Below, one piece after another: positions 25,768 to 33,649 of a stretch of 64,000 bases of DNA; within the stretch, counting starts at the first letter, position 1; each line of letters starts with the position of its first letter. The DNA is taken from NCBI GenBank assembly GCA_002686265.1, contig NZBA01000036.1, forward strand, positions 62,001 to 126,000, in the 5' to 3' direction. The DNA comes from Planctomycetota bacterium. GTDB lineage: Bacteria; Planctomycetota; UBA1135; GCA-002686595. Below the pieces are notes generated by a model that saw only the letters and a list, made by a program, of their open reading frames with translations, was not told the origin of the DNA and did no database searches. A program made the position numbers and the translations under genes.

Positions 25768-26019
25768 ATGGCACACAAGAAGGGACAGGGCTCGACGAGG
25801 AACGGCCGCGACTCCAACCCGCAGTACCGCGGTGTGAAGCGCTTCGGCGGCCAGGCCGTCACGGCCGGGACGATCCTGGTGCGCCAGTGCGGCACACGCT
25901 TCAAGCCCGGACACAACGTTGGCCTGGGCAAGGACTACACACTCTTCGCCCTCACACCGGGGACGGTGCGCTTTCAGCGCGGCCGCCGGGTCCACGTGGA
26001 CCCGGTGGGCGCTGAGTAG
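25768..26019 (+). CDS. rpmA: Ribosomal protein L27
   Basis: L27 (83 aa) reaches the peptidyl-transferase centre with its N-terminus. It begins [20 protein letters not shown]. The glycine/basic N-terminus is not preceded by a cleavable extension of the Firmicutes type. [13 protein letters not shown] and [11 protein letters not shown] confirm the family. It lies 9 nt after rplU. Confidence 0.97.
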   Translation: MAHKKGQGSTRNGRDSNPQYRGVKRFGGQAVTAGTILVRQCGTRFKPGHNVGLGKDYTLFALTPGTVRFQRGRRVHVDPVGAE

Positions 26020-26054
26020 CACGACCCGCACCGGGCCCGAGCTGCCCGCAACCC

Positions 26055-27035
26055 GTGTTCCGCGACGAGACCACGATTGAGGTCGTCGCCGGAGACGGCG
26101 GTGACGGCATCGTCTCCTTCCGGCGCGAGAAGTACGTCCCACGCGGTGGCCCCGACGGGGGCGACGGGGGGGACGGCGGGAGCGTGATCCTCGTCGCGAG
26201 CCCGCGGGTCAACTCCCTGCTCGCCATCGGCCGCAGCCCGCGCTATCGCGCCGCCGACGGCCGCGGAGGGGGACCGCGCAAGCGCACGGGCCGCCGCGGC
26301 GACGATCTGCTCCTGGAAGTGCCCGTCGGCACCCTCGTCTACGACGCTCGGCGCGGCAATCTGCTGCGCGACCTCGCGGTCGGCGAGATGACCCTCTGTG
26401 TGGCCCGCGGCGGAACCCACGGGCGCGGCAACGTTCACTTCGCGACCTCGGTCAATCAGACGCCGCGCAAGGCGACCGCCGGCAAGCAGGGGGAGCGTCG
26501 CGAGCTGCGCCTGGAGCTCAAGATGTTCGCGGACGTGGGCCTGGTGGGCTTGCCGAACGCGGGCAAGAGCACCTTCCTCTCCTCGGTCACCGCCGCGCGC
26601 GCGAAGGTGGCCGACTACCCCTTCACGACCCTCGTTCCCCTGCTCGGCATCGCGGACCTCGGAGAAGGCCGCACCCTCTGCCTGGCCGACCTCCCGGGGC
26701 TGATCGAGGGAGCCGCCGAGGGCGCGGGACTCGGGCACCGCTTTCTGCGGCACGTGGAGCGCTGTCGCGCCCTGCTGCAGCTGGTGGACGTCTCGTCCGG
26801 CGCCGATCCCGAGCCCGAGCAGGCGCGGCGCATGGTGGCCGCCGAGTTGGAGCGCTTCTCCCCCGAACTCGCCTCCCGGCCACGGCTGCTCGTGGCGACC
26901 AAGTGCGAAAGCGAAGAAGCCGAGCAGGCGGCGCGGGCCCTCGAGATCAGCGCCGGACAGCCGGTCCGGCGCATCTCCTCCCACACCCGCAGCGGCCTGC
27001 GCGAGCTGCTCGAGGCCGCCGCCACCACGGTCTAG
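26055..27035 (+). CDS. obg: GTPase Obg (CgtA)
   Basis: Obg (326 aa) is a ribosome-associated GTPase involved in 50S maturation and stress response. The glycine-rich Obg fold fills residues 1-157 (GGPDGGDGGDGGS near 31-43). The G domain has G1 GLPNAGKST (165-173), G2 YPFTTL (188-193) and G3 DLPGLIEGA (212-220). The G4 position reads TKCE (282-285) instead of NKxD, so Asp is replaced by Glu. The C-terminal OCT domain is absent, as in many Obg proteins. GTG 26055 gives the normal N-terminus (FRDETTIEVVAGDGG). It ends the rplU-rpmA-obg operon. Confidence 0.94.
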   Translation: MFRDETTIEVVAGDGGDGIVSFRREKYVPRGGPDGGDGGDGGSVILVASPRVNSLLAIGRSPRYRAADGRGGGPRKRTGRRGDDLLLEVPVGTLVYDARRGNLLRDLAVGEMTLCVARGGTHGRGNVHFATSVNQTPRKATAGKQGERRELRLELKMFADVGLVGLPNAGKSTFLSSVTAARAKVADYPFTTLVPLLGIADLGEGRTLCLADLPGLIEGAAEGAGLGHRFLRHVERCRALLQLVDVSSGADPEPEQARRMVAAELERFSPELASRPRLLVATKCESEEAEQAARALEISAGQPVRRISSHTRSGLRELLEAAATTV

Positions 27036-27037
27036 CA

Positions 27038-27116
27038 GCCCGTCGAGGACGCTCCGCTCCGGCTCCGCCCTCTCCGCCGCTCCGGCGTCGGGCTCGTCGA
27101 TCCGTGCTCGACGGGC
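27038..27116. repeat. Inverted repeat downstream of obg
   Basis: GCCCGTCGAG (27038-27047) is the exact complement of CTCGACGGGC (27107-27116). The 59-nt interior is GC-rich with CTCCG repeats. It starts at the obg stop and may act as a transcript end or stabiliser. No T-run is seen. Confidence 0.4.
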
Positions 27117-27236
27117 GGCCAGCCCGCATCCCCGAGCCCCCCCGCGAGGTCCCGCGAGCAGGGCGGGGGAGCCGCACCCACGAGGAGGCCGTCGGCCGGA
27201 GACGGAGCGACTCAAGCGCGGGCCTGTCCCGCGCCG

Positions 27237-28493
27237 ATGGAGGCGACGGTTGGCCGCGCTCGAGCGGCCCCGCCCGTGAGCGAACACCAGCGAGATCCCG
27301 ATCAGCCCGCACCCGACTCCCCTGCCGCCCGGCGCACGCTGACCCCGCGCCACCAGATCGAGGCTTGGCTGGCGGAGATGGTGAGCGCGGGGGCCAGTGA
27401 CCTGATCCTACGTGCCTCCGGACGGCCTTCGGTGCGCGTGGACGGGCGCATCCGTTTTCTCCCGGGGAGCGTTCCCGGTCCTGGCCCACTGCTGGAAGTG
27501 CTCGAGGGCGTGATGGGGAGCGAGCGCATGGACGTCTGGCGGGCGCGGGGATCGGTGGACGCCGCCCTGCACCTCGACGGCCTCGGCCGCTTCCGCCTCA
27601 ACGCCTACAAACAGATGGGCGAACCGGCCGTGGTCCTGCGGCGCATCGCGGACGAGGCGCCGAAGCTCGAGGAGCTCCACCTGCCGGCGACCGAGCTCGC
27701 CGAGCTCGCCGCCCGCCGGCGCGGCCTGGTCCTGGTGACCGGTGTCGCGGGGTCGGGGAAGTCCACGACCCTGGCGGCCATGATCCAGCACCAGAACGAG
27801 CGCGTGGAGCGCCACGTGATCACCATGGAGGATCCGGTCGAGTTGCTCTTCCGCGAGCAGCGCTGCGTGATCAGCCAGCGCGAGATCGGGACCGACTGCG
27901 AGGGCTTCCAAGAGGGCCTGCGCCACGCCTTGCGCCAGAGCCCCGACGTGATCTTGATCGGTGAGATGCGCGACGCGGAGACCGTCTCCTCGGCCCTGGA
28001 CGCCAGCGAAACGGGGCACCTGGTCATGTCCACCCTGCACACGGTCAACGCGCCACAGACCGTCGACCGCATCCTGAGCTTCTTCCCCGCCACCCAGCAC
28101 GAGCAGGTGCGCGGGCGCCTCGCGGACAACTTGGCGGGGATCCTCTCCCAGCGCCTGGTTCCCGCCGCCACGGGCAGTGGCCTGCTGCCCGCCTTCGAGC
28201 TCCTTGTCTCCTCGCCGCAGGTGCGCGAGCTCCTGGCGGACGGAGCGACCGCTGAGCTGGCGCGCGTCATCGAGCGCGGCGGTGAGAAGGGCCAGATCTC
28301 CTTCAACCGCTGCCTGCGCGGCCTCGTGGCGGACGGACGCGTGAAGCTCGAGGACGCCCTGGGCGCCAGCGACCGTCCCGACGAGTTGATCCTGGCCCTG
28401 CGCGGGATCACCCCCAGCCACATGCGTCCCGCCGGCGCTCCCCGGCCCCCGCGCCCGGGAGGCGACAGTTTGCGCCTGCTCGGCGGGGAATAA
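27237..28493 (+). CDS. PilT/PilU-like type IV pilus retraction ATPase
   Basis: This 418-residue secretion ATPase is the second PilT-like protein in the window. It has Walker A GVAGSGKST (about 171-179), an Asp box with ITMEDPVE, Walker B as PDVILIGEMRDAET (about 238-251) and a His box STLHT. The region where true PilT has AIRNLIRE reads SSPQVRELLAD. The C-terminus, with ISFNRCLRGLVADGRV, is closer to PilU-type proteins. A Pro-rich tail follows residue 395. I infer an accessory retraction ATPase. Start ATG 27237 is uncertain; GTG 27276 also fits, as the first 35 residues look non-conserved. It is 91 nt upstream of a GspC-like gene. Confidence 0.82.
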   Translation: MEATVGRARAAPPVSEHQRDPDQPAPDSPAARRTLTPRHQIEAWLAEMVSAGASDLILRASGRPSVRVDGRIRFLPGSVPGPGPLLEVLEGVMGSERMDVWRARGSVDAALHLDGLGRFRLNAYKQMGEPAVVLRRIADEAPKLEELHLPATELAELAARRRGLVLVTGVAGSGKSTTLAAMIQHQNERVERHVITMEDPVELLFREQRCVISQREIGTDCEGFQEGLRHALRQSPDVILIGEMRDAETVSSALDASETGHLVMSTLHTVNAPQTVDRILSFFPATQHEQVRGRLADNLAGILSQRLVPAATGSGLLPAFELLVSSPQVRELLADGATAELARVIERGGEKGQISFNRCLRGLVADGRVKLEDALGASDRPDELILALRGITPSHMRPAGAPRPPRPGGDSLRLLGGE

Positions 28494-28584
28494 CTCCCCC
28501 GGCCGCGCGTCCGTGCTGGCCCCGCGGGCGGTGTGCCTGCTTGCAGCCTCCGCCGAGGGGGCCTAGCATGCCCTCCACGCACCC

Positions 28585-29619
28585 ATGAACGTCTCTCAAG
28601 TCAAAGGCGCATCCTGGCTTACGGCGGCCGGCCTGACGGCGCTGCTGGGTTGGTACGTGCTCACCTTCGTGGGCGGGCTGGATGCCCTGCGCGCCCTCTT
28701 CCCCGAGAACGCGAAGGATGTTCTGACCGACGTCGATCAGGCGGAGGAGGTCGAGGTCAACCTGGTCTCCGCCAAGGCCGTCGAGCGCGCGTTTTACGAC
28801 CTGAACTGGACTGGAGCGCCGCCACCACCGCCGCCTCCCGAGCCCGAGGCTCCCGAGCCCGAGCGCCCGCGCTACGTGCCCGTCGCCAACCTGGTCAAGG
28901 TGCTGTTCACCCTGCACGACGAGGGGCACTCCGATCGCAGCACGGTCTTCCTGGTCTACCTGCCCGCGGCCGGCGTCGACGGCGCCGGGGGGGGGCAGGG
29001 CGCGACAGGTGTCGGCGGTGTCTCCCTGAGTGTCGGTGATCGGCTGGCCGCGCCGCATACGGCCGTGCGCGTTCACGCCGTCTCGGCCCTCGGCGTGACC
29101 TTCGCCTTCGACGACGCCGAGCGCCAATTCGAGCTCTTGAGCGTGGGCGCCTTCGATCCCCAGAGCGTGATCGTGAGGACCGACGAGGACGGGATCGTCA
29201 CCCCGCCGCGCCGGCACATCCCGCGCGTCAACGGGCGCGCCGCCTGGGCCTTCCAGAAGAAGACATCCCTGGTGGCGAAGGACCACTACGCCCTCGGGCT
29301 CGAGGACCAGCTCGACTTCGGCGAGGACTTCGCCGGCATCCTGGCGCGCGAGGTGCGCCACCGCCGACACCGCGACCCGCGCACCGGACGCTACGACGGC
29401 ATCGAGCTGACCGCCGTCGAACCCGGTGGCGTGGCCGCCCGCCACGGCGCTCAGTCCGGCGACATCATCAAGAGCATCAACGACCACCCTGTGGCCTCCT
29501 CCTCGGAGGCCATCAATTTCGTCAAGAACAACAAGGACAACTTCACGACCTGGGTGGTCGTGATCGAGAACAAGGGCAAGCAGCGCGTCGTTACCTACGA
29601 TTCGCCGCCACAGCAGTAG
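28585..29619 (+). CDS. GspC-like inner-membrane protein with PDZ domain
   Basis: The 344-residue protein has the architecture of type II secretion GspC. One membrane segment lies at about residues 11-34. A proline-rich linker (about 77-95, with a run of seven Pro) is followed by a beta-rich domain at about 100-200, possibly the secretin-contacting HR domain. A PDZ domain closes the protein at about 265-335, with GVAARHGAQSGDIIKSIND. In GspC the HR domain binds the secretin and the PDZ helps substrate recruitment. No gsp genes other than shared T4P parts are nearby, so it may serve the pilus secretin instead. TAGCAT lies 14 nt before the ATG. The function is inferred from architecture. Confidence 0.6.
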   Translation: MNVSQVKGASWLTAAGLTALLGWYVLTFVGGLDALRALFPENAKDVLTDVDQAEEVEVNLVSAKAVERAFYDLNWTGAPPPPPPPEPEAPEPERPRYVPVANLVKVLFTLHDEGHSDRSTVFLVYLPAAGVDGAGGGQGATGVGGVSLSVGDRLAAPHTAVRVHAVSALGVTFAFDDAERQFELLSVGAFDPQSVIVRTDEDGIVTPPRRHIPRVNGRAAWAFQKKTSLVAKDHYALGLEDQLDFGEDFAGILAREVRHRRHRDPRTGRYDGIELTAVEPGGVAARHGAQSGDIIKSINDHPVASSSEAINFVKNNKDNFTTWVVVIENKGKQRVVTYDSPPQQ

Positions 29620-29660
29620 CTGTCTCGCGCCGGCGCGCGGCGGGGCGCTACCATGGAGGC

Positions 29661-30470
29661 GTGGCTCCCGCGTTCCTGACCGTCGATCTGGGCAACAGCG
29701 CCTGCAAGCTCCTGGCCTTTGAGTGCGGGGGCGACGGGCGGGCGCGCCCTTCGTTGCGGCTCGTGCTGCCGGTGGACGGCGGCCTGCCCGTGGCCGCCGC
29801 GGCGCACGTGCAGGACGGGCCGGAATGCGTCGGCGGCGCCCTGGCGTCGGTCGCCGAGCCCGCCCTGACCGCCGCCCTGTCGGGGGCCCTCGCGGCCGTC
29901 GTCGACGGTCCTTGGTGCGCTCCTCCCGATCCGGGCTTGACCGTCGCCTGTGACCACCCCGAGAGCGTCGGCCTCGACCGCCTCTTCGCGGCTCGCGGAG
30001 CCCTGGGCGTCGCCGGAGCTCCGGCGATCGTCGTCGATGCCGGCACGGCCCTGACCGTCGATGCCCTGACCACCGACGGAGCGGGCCACGCCGTCTTCGC
30101 CGGCGGAGCGATCGCACCCGGCCCGCGCCTGTGGGCCGCGGCCCTGGCTGCCGGGGCCGCTCGCTTGCCCTCCGTCGATCCGCGGCCCGAGGCCCCGGCC
30201 CTGGGGCTGGACACCGAGCGAGCCCTGATCGCGGGCTGCAGCGTGGGTTTCGTCGGCGCCGCCCGGGAGCTCGTGGAGTGCGTCGGCCGCGAGGCCGGCA
30301 TCGTCGACGCTCCGTTGGTCCTGACTGGAGGGGCGCGGGCGTTCCTCGGCGGTTCCACCGGCCTGGGGCGCGGCGGGCGACGCCTGATCGAGTGCGCGGA
30401 TCTGGTGCACCGCGGCCTCTTGGCCGCCGGCTGCAGCGAGGCGCTGGGCGAAGCCTGGGAGACGGCTTGA
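29661..30470 (+). CDS. coaX: Type III pantothenate kinase
   Basis: CoaX (269 aa) phosphorylates pantothenate in the first step of coenzyme A synthesis. It is an ASKHA-fold kinase. Phosphate-1 motif DLGNSACK starts at D9, the pantothenate-site motif GLDRLFAARG lies near residue 105, and DAGTALTVDAL (about 128-138) is the family signature DAGTAxTxD. GGAIAPGPRL follows. Start GTG 29661 is preceded by GGAGG and, further up, a -10-like TACCAT that ends 6 nt before the start. The stop overlaps the possible TTG start of the next gene, so the pair is coupled. Confidence 0.9.
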   Translation: MAPAFLTVDLGNSACKLLAFECGGDGRARPSLRLVLPVDGGLPVAAAAHVQDGPECVGGALASVAEPALTAALSGALAAVVDGPWCAPPDPGLTVACDHPESVGLDRLFAARGALGVAGAPAIVVDAGTALTVDALTTDGAGHAVFAGGAIAPGPRLWAAALAAGAARLPSVDPRPEAPALGLDTERALIAGCSVGFVGAARELVECVGREAGIVDAPLVLTGGARAFLGGSTGLGRGGRRLIECADLVHRGLLAAGCSEALGEAWETA

Positions 30471-30472
30471 GC

Positions 30473-31540
30473 GTGCGCGCGGTCGAGCTCACGCCTCCGG
30501 GAACGGGCGCCGTGAGCGTGCTGGAGGTCAGCGGCGCGGGCGCCTTGAACGCGGTTTCCGCCCTGGTGGGCGAGACCGACCTGCGCCCAGGCGACGTCCG
30601 CCTTGCGCGCCTGGGCTCGGAGGGCGAGGCCCTGGACGAGGCCCTGGTCGTCGTGCGCGCGCCCGATCACCTCGAGCTGTGTCTGCACGGCAACCCACTC
30701 GTCGTGCGCGCGGTCCGCGAGGCCCTGGGCGGCGGGGGAGGCGGGCGGGAAGCGGGAGTTGCGTCCGGCGGGGAGCGCGCCTGGGCCGAGGAGCTGCTGG
30801 CGGACGCTCCCTGTGAAGCCGCCGCGCGCATCGTGCTCGACCAGCTCGGCGGCGCACTGGCCCGGGAGCTCGACCGTCTCTCGACCCAAGCCGATCCAGC
30901 GCGCCTCGCGGGAGCTCGGGAGCTGGCGGCGCGCTCGCGGGCGGCCCGCAGGGCCCTGGTACCCGCGCGCGTCGTCCTCGCGGGGCCGGTGAATGCGGGC
31001 AAGTCGACCTTGTTCAACGCCCTGGTGGGGAGCGCGCGGACCATCGTCACGCCCGAGGAGGGCACTACCCGTGACGCCGTGCGCCAACGCACATGCCTGG
31101 GCGAGTGGCCGGTGGAGCTGATCGACACCGCCGGGGAGCGGGCGGAGCGTGACGCGTCCCGGGCGGCGGGGGCGGTGGAGCGGGCCGGCGTGGCCCTGGG
31201 CCGCGCCCTGCGCCCCCGGGCCGACCTGGTGATCTGGCTGGCACCCCCCGACTCGCGTCCACCCGTGGCGAGCGACGGCGAGCGGCGCGTGGTGGTGGCG
31301 AGCCGCGTCGACGAGCTGGCCCCCGAAGTCTCTCCGGGCGAGGGCATCAGCGCTCTACACCGGCCGCGGGAGGCGTGCGACCTGCTCGGCGCCCTTTTCC
31401 GTTCCGCCCTGGGGCTGGGGGAGCAAGCCTGGCAGGCGGGGCGCGGCGTGCTGCTCGATCCGGCCGCGCTGGCGGAGCTCGAGCGCGCCGTCGAGGGGGA
31501 GCCGGCGGATCTCGACCGCGTTCTCGCGGCCCTGGAGTGA
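30473..31540 (+). CDS. Degenerate MnmE (TrmE)-family GTPase
   Basis: The 355-residue protein has the three-part MnmE order: N-terminal folate-type domain (ELTPPGTGAVSVLEVSG, later LCLHGNPLVVRAV), helical domain and inserted G domain. MnmE with MnmG modifies wobble uridines. The G1 loop is GPVNAGKST (171-179), G2 TTR and G3 DTAG (218-221). Two key elements are missing. G4 NKxD is replaced by SRVD (277-280). The C-terminal CxGK with the catalytic Cys is absent, the protein ending in LDRVLAALE. It is about 100 residues shorter than usual. It could be a divergent or regulatory paralogue. TTG 30467 is an alternative start overlapping coaX. Confidence 0.75.
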   Translation: MRAVELTPPGTGAVSVLEVSGAGALNAVSALVGETDLRPGDVRLARLGSEGEALDEALVVVRAPDHLELCLHGNPLVVRAVREALGGGGGGREAGVASGGERAWAEELLADAPCEAAARIVLDQLGGALARELDRLSTQADPARLAGARELAARSRAARRALVPARVVLAGPVNAGKSTLFNALVGSARTIVTPEEGTTRDAVRQRTCLGEWPVELIDTAGERAERDASRAAGAVERAGVALGRALRPRADLVIWLAPPDSRPPVASDGERRVVVASRVDELAPEVSPGEGISALHRPREACDLLGALFRSALGLGEQAWQAGRGVLLDPAALAELERAVEGEPADLDRVLAALE

Positions 31541-31665
31541 GCCCGGCCCTCTCCCGACCGCGTCCGCCGTTGTCGGCGCGTTCCTCACGCGGTATTCTCC
31601 CCTCTCAGGTGCAGCTGGCGGGCGGCACTCTCCCGCTGCGAGGGAGGCGTGCGCCCCGCTTTCCC

Positions 31666-33012
31666 ATGAGCCCGATCCGACACCTGGTTTCCATCGACGA
31701 CCTCTCCATCGCGGAGATGCGCCGGCTGTTCGAGCGGGCGCGCGAGTTCTCGGTCGAGCCTCAGAGCTGGTCGCACCTCTGCCGAGGTCGGATCTCCGCC
31801 TCCCTGTTCTACGAGTCCTCGACGCGCACCCGCCTCTCCTTCGAGTCGGCCATGCTGCGCCTGGGCGGGGGCGTGATCACGGCGGCGGACATGGGGAACT
31901 CCAGCGCGTCGAAGGGCGAGTCCCTGGCGGACACGGTGCGCGTCGTGGGGGGCGCCTACGCGGACCTGGTCGTCTTGCGCCACTCCAGCGAAGGCGCGGC
32001 GCGCCTGGCGACCGAGTACTCTTCGGTGCCGGTGATCAACGGCGGCGACGGTTCCCACGAACACCCGACCCAGACCCTCTGCGACCTGTACAGCCTGTGG
32101 GTCGAGCGCGGCCGCATCGAGGGCCTCGACGTCGTGTTGGCCGGCGATCTGCGCTACAGCCGCACGATCCACTCCTTCGCCTACGCCCTCGCGCGCTTCG
32201 GCGCGAACGTCGTCTGCGTGCCCCAGCCGGGGTTCGAGATGCCCGAGTACGTCGTCCGGCGCCTGCGGGAGGAGTTCGCCATCGAGCCCATGCGCGCCAA
32301 TGCCTCGCGCCTCGGGGAGCTCGCCTCGACCTCGGACGTCGTCTACCTGACGCCGCAGAAACCGCACCAGCTCTCCCTGTTCACCGATGCCAAGGGGTGG
32401 AAGGTCGGGCGCGTGGACGCGGTCTACATGACGCGGCCGCAGACCGAACGGCACCCCACCGATCCCTCGGATCCGACCTCCTACATGCAGCTGGGCAAGC
32501 GCGCCATGAGCGCGGACTCCCTGCGCGACGCCGTGGTCATGCACCCCCTGCCGCGCCGGGACGAGATCAGCGCGGACATCGACGCCGACCCGCGCAGTAT
32601 CTACTTCAAGCAGGCGGCGCGCGGGGTCCCCCTGCGCATGGCCTTGCTCGCGGCGATGCTGGGGGAGATCGAAGTCCTCGATCCCGAGCAGCCGCGCGGG
32701 GCGGAGGTCCACCCGATCCCCGAGGGCGATAATCCCTGCGAGGCACCTTCCTGTATCTCACGCACCGAGGAGCGCCACGTGACGCCGCGCGTCCGCTTCC
32801 AGGGGCGCGCGCCGCACCGGCCGGCCTGTGCGTTCTGCAGCAACGACCTCACCTTCGCCTTCGTGGGCTGCACGACCACGCGCCACTACCACGCCGCCGA
32901 CTCGCCCGCCGTGCGCCAGATCCGCCCCGACCATCAGGTCTTCTTCCCCGACGCCGCGGCCGCCGAGGCCCTCGGCTTCGTGCGCGGGGCGCAGCCGAGC
33001 CCCATTGCCTGA
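31666..33012 (+). CDS. pyrB: Aspartate carbamoyltransferase fused to a PyrI-type zinc domain
   Basis: This 448-residue protein catalyses the first committed step of pyrimidine synthesis. The catalytic part (about 1-338) is complete: SSTRTR (51-56), K83, HPT (133-135) and HPLPRR (293-298). A tail of about 110 residues follows that ordinary PyrB lacks. Its four cysteines C358-x4-C363 and C388-x2-C391, with PSCISRTE, match the zinc domain of the regulatory chain PyrI, which holds catalytic and regulatory chains together. The nucleotide-binding domain of PyrI is absent. Residues 399-438 resemble an Ada-type zinc domain (YH, then IRPDHQVFF, then AxxxGF), but its cysteines are lost. ATG 31666 gives the normal PyrB start. 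A TATTCT at 31593 may be its -10. Confidence 0.88.
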   Translation: MSPIRHLVSIDDLSIAEMRRLFERAREFSVEPQSWSHLCRGRISASLFYESSTRTRLSFESAMLRLGGGVITAADMGNSSASKGESLADTVRVVGGAYADLVVLRHSSEGAARLATEYSSVPVINGGDGSHEHPTQTLCDLYSLWVERGRIEGLDVVLAGDLRYSRTIHSFAYALARFGANVVCVPQPGFEMPEYVVRRLREEFAIEPMRANASRLGELASTSDVVYLTPQKPHQLSLFTDAKGWKVGRVDAVYMTRPQTERHPTDPSDPTSYMQLGKRAMSADSLRDAVVMHPLPRRDEISADIDADPRSIYFKQAARGVPLRMALLAAMLGEIEVLDPEQPRGAEVHPIPEGDNPCEAPSCISRTEERHVTPRVRFQGRAPHRPACAFCSNDLTFAFVGCTTTRHYHAADSPAVRQIRPDHQVFFPDAAAAEALGFVRGAQPSPIA

Positions 33013-33649
33013 CCGAGCCCCGCGGGCCTCCACGGCGACCCTTGGCGCGGGGTGAGCGATTCTGCACGCTCGGTCGGGTCGGGTGGGCGATCCTGCGCGG
33101 TCGGGGGTCGCCGGTCGGGGGGGGTGGATTCCTCGTAAATCCCTGTAGCGGACGGTGTTGAGTGCAATACAGGCCTTGTTCGACAGGCGGCACGGCGCTT
33201 GCTGAGGGGAGGTGCCGAGCCGAATCTCGGACTCCGCTCCAGGCACCCCTACCGAACTCCATGCCGCTTCTTCGCAGAACGCGATACCACGAACTCGATC
33301 GACCCGGCAAACTGCCCGGCGGGCGCGTTGCGTGCGGCGAACGATGCCTGCGACGGACTTGGCCCGACCGACTGTCCCCGCCCCTGTCCCTGCCCCTTTC
33401 CCCGCCCCCGCCCCCGTCCCGATCCTCCCCGTCCGCCACCTCCGCTGTCGCACAGACTCCCCTGACTTACCTGGTGCAGAGAAGCCGTCACCGGCCGGAC
33501 TTCCCCTGGAGAATGCTCCGTGCCACCGGGAGAGGGAGCGTGACTCCCCGCCGGGGTGGACCGCCCGGCGTCGAACGATCTCACTGGAACGAAACCGCTC
33601 AGTTGCTGCGTCCGGCCGCCTGCCGGCCATGACACACCTCCTCGTGAAC
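33013..33649 (+). other. Intergenic region upstream of the first giant lipoprotein
   Basis: This 637-bp stretch holds no convincing gene, although the frame of the downstream protein stays open back to 33212. It contains an imperfect direct repeat of about 30 nt (33050-33080 and 33081-33109, both with GGGTGRGCGATYCTGC), a slightly AT-richer patch at 33130-33185 where a promoter could lie, and a long C-run tract at 33376-33420. No ribosome-binding site of note precedes ATG 33650 or the alternative ATG 33629. Confidence 0.6.
33376..33420 (-). other. Potential G-quadruplex tract (minus strand)
   Basis: Eight runs of three to five C occur within 45 bp on the plus strand, separated by 1-3 other bases. 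The minus strand therefore has eight G-runs, far more than the four needed for an intramolecular G-quadruplex; the plus strand could form an i-motif. It lies about 230-270 bp upstream of a large lipoprotein gene. Confidence 0.6.

Noticed and set aside
33162..33632. Open frame of 156 codons in the region before lipoprotein A
   Set aside because: Pro/Arg/Ser-rich translation produced by the C-run tract, with no recognisable fold or start signal; it appears to be chance.
33212..33649. Possible 146-residue N-terminal extension of lipoprotein A
   Set aside because: The frame is open, but a signal peptide and lipobox begin right after ATG 33650, so upstream codons would bury the signal peptide.
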